From assembly GCA_002691725.1 (NCBI GenBank), contig NZIT01000037.1, positions 1-10,028 of the forward strand: DNA of 10,028 nt. Direction: 5' to 3'. Under the pieces are notes generated by a model, which saw only the letters and a list, made by a program, of their open reading frames with translations, was not told the origin of the DNA and searched no databases. Made by a program: the position numbers and the translations under genes. The stretch comes from SAR116 cluster bacterium. Its GTDB lineage: Bacteria; Pseudomonadota; Alphaproteobacteria; Puniceispirillales; UBA1172. Positions 6,252 to 10,028 of the stretch are shown piece by piece. The stretch's first letter is position 1. The number at the start of each line of letters is the position of its first letter.

Positions 6252-7354
6252 GGACAGACAACTATGTTTCCAGTATGTTTCTTGGCAATAAAATCGGCTT
6301 GTGCCTGACGCAATTCAGATAGCGGAAATGTCGCCGCCAGCGCTGGCTTTATCGCACCAGCCTCAATATATTTGACGATGTTCTTTGTTACTTCCGGGGC
6401 AATAACCGTTGAGCCAGCAAAGGTCAGATCACGCAAGTAAAATGTCCTTAAATCAAGGCTAACCACAGGCCCTGCGATTGCCCCTGAACAGGTATATCGG
6501 CCGCCACGTTCCAAAATATCAATCAAAGATGGCCAATATGCGCCGCCAACAATATCTGCAACAACGGTAATCGCCTCATCGCCTAATGCGGCGCGCAAAT
6601 CACCGGGCGCGCGCGGCAATAATCTATCCGCACCAAGTGCCGCCACATCGGCATGTTTTTGTTCAGATGCAAGCGCCACAACACGCGCGCCACGATATTT
6701 AGCTAATTGCACAAGCGCCCCGCCAACACCGCCTGATGCGCCAGTCACCAAAACCGTGTCAGATGAGCCTACTCGCGCCCGTGTTAACATGCCTTCGGCG
6801 GTTGAATATGAACATGAAAAGGTGGCTAGTTCAGCATCTGACAGGTCTGAGCTAATCGCAATCGCATTATCGGCTAGCGTCACCGTATATTCGGCAAAGC
6901 CGCCATCACATTCTGATCCAAAATACCCTGTTTTGTTCATGTTCGTCGGATCAGCAGGATCACGAAGCCAGCCATCCGTAATCACTCGCTCACCGATACG
7001 CGCAGCACTAACCCCGGCACCGACAGCAACAATCTCACCACAGACATCGGCGCCCTGAATACGCGGAAACTGAATAGGCGCGCCGCCCCATGTCGGGTCA
7101 TCATCATTAACCTGGTCATAGCCTTCACCCGTCGTCGCATCTGACACGGCTTTCGAATACCAGCCTGACCGCGTATTGACATCCGTATTATTCAAGCCGC
7201 ACGCCCGCACCCTGATCAAGACCTGATCAGCATCTGGCCTTGGGCATGGCCAATCATCATGCCAGACCATCTGATCAAGACCACCATGCCCCATTGTCAC
7301 CATGGCACACATGGTTTCTGGAAGCGTGATTTGCTTATTATCTGATTTAGGCAT
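6248..7354 (-). CDS. MDR-superfamily NAD(P)H-dependent oxidoreductase (zinc-less, quinone-oxidoreductase-like)
   Basis: A 368-residue medium-chain dehydrogenase/reductase. The N-terminal GroES-like domain covers about 18-165 and includes ACGLNNTD (51-58). The catalytic-zinc cysteine of classical alcohol dehydrogenases (CGxC) is replaced by Asn, and the four structural-zinc cysteines are absent, so a zinc-independent reductase is likely. The Rossmann segment VTGASGGVGGA (203-213) starts the nucleotide-binding domain. An insertion rich in Asp and Gly (about 63-95, with GWYSK and DDDPTWGG) sits between the two usual N-terminal motifs and distinguishes it from ordinary quinone oxidoreductases. 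It could reduce or oxidise an unsaturated or keto intermediate after nitrogen removal; the substrate is unknown. The start is fixed by a strong AAGGAGA at 7361-7367, six bases before ATG. The stop overlaps the next ATG. Confidence 0.88.
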   Translation of the reverse strand: MPKSDNKQITLPETMCAMVTMGHGGLDQMVWHDDWPCPRPDADQVLIRVRACGLNNTDVNTRSGWYSKAVSDATTGEGYDQVNDDDPTWGGAPIQFPRIQGADVCGEIVAVGAGVSAARIGERVITDGWLRDPADPTNMNKTGYFGSECDGGFAEYTVTLADNAIAISSDLSDAELATFSCSYSTAEGMLTRARVGSSDTVLVTGASGGVGGALVQLAKYRGARVVALASEQKHADVAALGADRLLPRAPGDLRAALGDEAITVVADIVGGAYWPSLIDILERGGRYTCSGAIAGPVVSLDLRTFYLRDLTFAGSTVIAPEVTKNIVKYIEAGAIKPALAATFPLSELRQAQADFIAKKHTGNIVVCP

Positions 7355-7360
7355 GTTGGC

Positions 7361-7367
7361 TCTCCTT
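7361..7367 (-). promoter_or_regulatory. Strong ribosome-binding site
   Basis: AAGGAGA on the minus strand, six bases before the ATG at 7354. It is by far the best Shine-Dalgarno inside the operon. It fits with this being the only large spacer (77 bp) between genes: here the ribosome must load afresh, whereas the downstream genes rely on stop/start overlaps. Confidence 0.85.
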
Positions 7368-7402
7368 TTTTTGTTTTGGATTAATTATTGACGTTAGCAT
7401 AT

Positions 7403-7444
7403 CCTGATTAGCATCCCCTGATTAGCATCCCCTAATTAGCATCC
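7403..7444. repeat. Tandem repeat, 3 x 14 bp, including a stop codon
   Basis: CCTGATTAGCATCC at 7403-7416 and 7417-7430 are identical. The third unit, 7431-7444, has one change (A for G). That change makes AATTAG on the minus strand, where the others have AATCAG, and the TAG is the stop codon of the FAD demethylase gene. A degenerate fourth unit (GTTAGCATAT) lies at about 7393-7402. The 14-bp period is not a multiple of three. Confidence 0.9.
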
Positions 7445-9885
7445 ATACGGGGGTGCTGGCTTTCAGGATCATAGGCAGGGGCATCCAAAACTTTGGCGGC
7501 TCTTGGCTTTCCTGCAATGATCACCTCAAGCGCGGTTCCGGCTATCGCCGCCTCAGGTTTAATATAGGCAAAGGCTAGTATTCGTCCGACCGAATGTCCA
7601 TAGGCAATAGATGCCGTTGACCCAACAACCTTACCGCCACATAACACGGCCTCACCGCCATTGCCGTCTTCATTACCATCTGGCTCAATATCCAGATACG
7701 CACAAATCCATGGAAGTTTCGCATTGGCAAGCGTTGCGTCTCTGCCGAGAAAGTCTTTGCCCTTATCAACAAAACGCATCACATCAGCTTCGGGTAGAGT
7801 GACCTCATTAGTCAGCTCACCAGCGCCCTTAAAGCCTTTTTCCATCCGCATGACATTCATCGCAAAAGACCCATAATCGGTGATCCCATAAGCGGCACCA
7901 GCCGCCTCAATAGCCGTGTAAACATCGAGGCAAGCAGCATTTGGCATATGCAGCTCCCAGCCTAGCTCACCAGCATAAGACATCCGCAATGCCCATAGCT
8001 GATGCCCTGCAATCATGATCTGCTGCCCTGTCAGCCATCGGAAATTGGCATTATCCAACGCCGCATCCGTCACCTCAGCCAACACATCACGCGATTTAGG
8101 GCCGTTCAATGATAACGCCGACCAATCCGATGAGAGGCTCGTGATGGTGACGTCCTCATCTTGACGTTGTTGGGTAATGTGATCAAGCAAACGCTGTTCA
8201 AAAAACGCCGCGCATACCAGATAATAGCTGTCTTCATCCATTTTGAAGATTGTTGTTTCAACCTCAATCCTGCCACGCTTATTGAGCATATGCGTCAAGC
8301 CAATGCCGCCAATCCTGGAGGGCAGTTTATTTGCCGTCAGTCGATCAAGCAGGTGATGCGCGCCGGCGCCTGAAACCTTGATTTTGGTGAAGGCGGTGAC
8401 ATCCATAATGCCGACAGCCTCACGCACGGCTTTAACCTCATGCGCTACCATGTCATGAACGGCATTGCGGCGAAACGAATAGTGATCTTTGGCTGGCATA
8501 TCGCCGCGCGCAAACCAACGCGGCCGCTCAAACCCAAAGACCTCCTCATGAACCGCGCCTTTGGCGGCTAGCACCTCATGCAGTGGTGACGGTTTAATCG
8601 GTCGCCCTGCCAAGCGGTTAAAATGCGGAAAGGGTATCTCATGGCGCAGACAATAATCTTCTTTCGCCTTGATGACCTGCCATGCTTTATCGGCGTAATC
8701 CCCAAATCGGCGCGGATCATATTCACGCATTGAGATATCCGCCGCCCCATGCACCATCCATCTAGCCAGCTCTCGCGTTAGCCCAGGACCCCAGCCAATA
8801 CCTATTTGCGTGCCGCAACAGCACCAATAATTACGCACTCCCGGCGCCGGCCCTATCAATGGATTGCCATCAGGCGGATGTGAGATCGCCCCATGGACTT
8901 CACGGCTAATCCCTAGATCGGCAAATATTGGCATCCGATTAAGGCTTTCTTCGAGCCAAGGCATGACCCGATCATAATCAGGATCAAACAGCTCATTTTC
9001 AGCCTCCCACGGGCAGTGATCTTCCCACACAGTATTCGGATTGGCTTTCTCATAAATGCCAATTAAGCCGCGTTTCTGTTCCATGCGGATATATCCCGAC
9101 ACCTTCTGGTCATCACGAATAACTGGCAATTCTCTTTCCAGATCAGCAAATTCAGGCACAGGCTCAGTGACAAAATAATGATGCGTCATGGATGTCATCG
9201 GCAGTTGCAGCCCGGACCACTCCCCCATTTGCCGCGCATAAGTGCCGCCAGCATTGACCACATGCTCACAAATAATGGTGCCGCGTTCGGTTTCTACCAC
9301 CCACTCACCATTATTACTTTGGGAATTATTTAGGGTGATATTAATGGCACGGCATCGGCGCTGAATATTTACGCCTAATTGACGCGCGCCAGTTGCCATG
9401 GCCATGGTAACATTTGACGGATCAACATGCCCATCATCAGGCGTATGAAGCGCTCCAATGACGCCATCAAGATTATAAAATGGATGCAAGGCAGCAACCT
9501 GTTCGCGGTCAACCAGTTCAATATTAAACCCAAGCGCCCGTCCCACCGATAGAGTATGACGGAGCCAATCCATCTCATCCTCAGTATAGGCAAGGCGAAA
9601 TGAGCCACAGCCATGCCATGTCACCACCTGCCCTGTTTCAGCCTCAAGCCCGCCAGCATAGAGACCAATATTATAGTCCACGCATTTGCCAAGACCGAAT
9701 GAGCTGGTTGAATGGGTGATCTGCCCTGCGGCATGCCATGTGCTACCGCTTGTTAGCTCCGCCTTCTCAAGCAGAACCACATCAGTCCAACCCTCATGTG
9801 CCAGATGATAGGCAAGCCCACACCCCATGACACCACCACCAACAATCACTACTTTAGCCTGTGATGGAAACCTAACTTCTGCCAT
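7432..9885 (-). CDS. FAD- and folate-dependent N-demethylase, dimethylglycine/sarcosine dehydrogenase family
   Basis: A large two-part enzyme (817 residues from the preferred start; numbering here counts from the ATG at 9903). An FAD-binding DAO domain spans about 17-430, with VGGGVMGCG (21-29) as dinucleotide motif. H57 in SGSTWHAAG is the usual site of covalent FAD attachment. A linker (about 430-480) leads to a GcvT-like tetrahydrofolate domain (about 480-720) and a GcvT C-terminal barrel (about 725-815). Family members oxidise an N-methyl group to an iminium and hand the carbon to folate as methylene-tetrahydrofolate. It would take the second methyl after the Rieske enzyme. The ATG at 9883-9885 has GAGGA at 9890-9894. 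The in-frame ATG at 9903 has no ribosome site and falls almost on the predicted transcription start, so I reject it. First gene of the operon. Exact substrate (dimethylglycine, sarcosine, N-methylproline or other) is not decidable by eye. Confidence 0.93.
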   Translation of the reverse strand: MAEVRFPSQAKVVIVGGGVMGCGLAYHLAHEGWTDVVLLEKAELTSGSTWHAAGQITHSTSSFGLGKCVDYNIGLYAGGLEAETGQVVTWHGCGSFRLAYTEDEMDWLRHTLSVGRALGFNIELVDREQVAALHPFYNLDGVIGALHTPDDGHVDPSNVTMAMATGARQLGVNIQRRCRAINITLNNSQSNNGEWVVETERGTIICEHVVNAGGTYARQMGEWSGLQLPMTSMTHHYFVTEPVPEFADLERELPVIRDDQKVSGYIRMEQKRGLIGIYEKANPNTVWEDHCPWEAENELFDPDYDRVMPWLEESLNRMPIFADLGISREVHGAISHPPDGNPLIGPAPGVRNYWCCCGTQIGIGWGPGLTRELARWMVHGAADISMREYDPRRFGDYADKAWQVIKAKEDYCLRHEIPFPHFNRLAGRPIKPSPLHEVLAAKGAVHEEVFGFERPRWFARGDMPAKDHYSFRRNAVHDMVAHEVKAVREAVGIMDVTAFTKIKVSGAGAHHLLDRLTANKLPSRIGGIGLTHMLNKRGRIEVETTIFKMDEDSYYLVCAAFFEQRLLDHITQQRQDEDVTITSLSSDWSALSLNGPKSRDVLAEVTDAALDNANFRWLTGQQIMIAGHQLWALRMSYAGELGWELHMPNAACLDVYTAIEAAGAAYGITDYGSFAMNVMRMEKGFKGAGELTNEVTLPEADVMRFVDKGKDFLGRDATLANAKLPWICAYLDIEPDGNEDGNGGEAVLCGGKVVGSTASIAYGHSVGRILAFAYIKPEAAIAGTALEVIIAGKPRAAKVLDAPAYDPESQHPRMDAN

Positions 9886-9889
9886 GATG

Positions 9890-9894
9890 TCCTC
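9890..9894 (-). promoter_or_regulatory. Ribosome-binding site deciding the start at 9885
   Basis: GAGGA on the minus strand, four bases before the ATG at 9883-9885. It supports a protein beginning MAEVRF rather than the six-residue-longer form from 9903. Confidence 0.75.
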
Positions 9895-9910
9895 ATTAAT
9901 CATAAAACGG

Positions 9911-9923
9911 GATATATTATATC
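9911..9923. promoter_or_regulatory. 13-bp palindrome over the operon's -10 box, candidate operator
   Basis: GATATA-T-TATATC is a perfect inverted repeat with a one-base centre. It covers the putative minus-strand -10 box. A repressor bound here would block the operon. The symmetry is AT-rich and could be coincidental. Confidence 0.3.
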
Positions 9924-9945
9924 TCTAGACACAGTAATAGAACAA
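9916..9945 (-). promoter_or_regulatory. Putative sigma-70 promoter of the catabolic operon
   Basis: A perfect TATAAT (9916-9921) is preceded, with an 18-bp spacer, by TTGTTC (9940-9945), a weak -35 box. Transcription would start near 9909, giving a leader of about 24 bases that contains the GAGGA site for the ATG at 9885. A weak -35 suggests dependence on an activator. Confidence 0.5.
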
Positions 9946-9962
9946 ATATACCATAGTCAATC

Positions 9963-10028
9963 ATGAATGGCACAAATGCATCATTATCGGTTTTACACCG
10001 TCTCGCCGATGAATTAACTGACCTCACT
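9963..10028 (+). CDS. Start of an unidentified divergent gene (partial)
   Basis: ATG at 9963 opens a frame of 22 codons running off the right edge, beginning MNGTNASLSVLHRLADEL. It is divergent from the operon, with 77 bp between the two starts. Genes in this position often encode the operon's regulator, but the visible residues do not identify a family. No Shine-Dalgarno is present. A TAGACA (9926-9931) with TATACC or TACCAT downstream (9947-9954) could be a promoter giving a nearly leaderless message. The call rests on position and the open frame only. Confidence 0.4.
   Translation, partial: MNGTNASLSVLHRLADELTDLT

Noticed and set aside
6756..7058. 100-codon plus-strand frame opposite the MDR gene
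   Set aside because: Shadow of the coding frame; low-complexity translation without domain, and no ribosome site.
9886..9903. Upstream ATG at 9903 as start of the FAD demethylase
   Set aside because: No Shine-Dalgarno, and it lies only a few bases from the predicted transcription start; the ATG at 9885 has GAGGA at suitable spacing and a normal family N-terminus.

Overview
The window is almost entirely one seven-gene catabolic operon on the minus strand (about 9885 down to 358). It probably degrades an N-methylated quaternary amine such as proline betaine, hydroxyproline betaine or a relative. About half GC by eye, the protein families present and the style of the Rieske/dimethylglycine-dehydrogenase pair suggest a marine alphaproteobacterium (SAR116-like or Rhodobacterales-like). 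The taxon is inference; no rRNA or other marker is present.

Layout in transcription order (right to left): (i) a short divergent promoter region (9886-9962), with the first codons of an unidentified plus-strand gene running off the right edge; (ii) a two-domain FAD/folate demethylase of the dimethylglycine/sarcosine dehydrogenase family (7432-9885); (iii) a zinc-less MDR-type NAD(P)H oxidoreductase (6248-7354); (iv) three consecutive, different enolase-superfamily (mandelate racemase/muconate lactonizing-like) enzymes (5136-6251, 3971-5077, 2850-3974); (v) a class-III PLP aminotransferase resembling glutamate-1-semialdehyde aminomutase (1565-2845); (vi) a Rieske-type non-heme-iron oxygenase of the betaine/carnitine/choline class (358-1524). 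The genes are packed by ATGA overlaps or short spacers.

Proposed logic: the enolase-superfamily proteins would racemise/epimerise or dehydrate the substrate's alpha-carbon centre. The Rieske enzyme would remove a first N-methyl group as formaldehyde, and the FAD/tetrahydrofolate enzyme the next as methylene-tetrahydrofolate. The aminotransferase and MDR enzyme would process the remaining carbon skeleton. The substrate cannot be fixed from sequence. Rieske reductase, transporter and regulator are not in the window.

The unexpected layer is at the gene junctions. Short tandem duplications (12, 14, 15 and 17 bp units) sit at or just after stop codons. One of them builds a 21-codon mini-ORF that joins two enolase-superfamily genes by an ATGA overlap at both ends. 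The left 357 bp contain no convincing gene. They carry a sequence like the 3' end of a tRNA-Leu next to an 11-bp direct repeat, possibly the scar of an integrated element bordering the operon.
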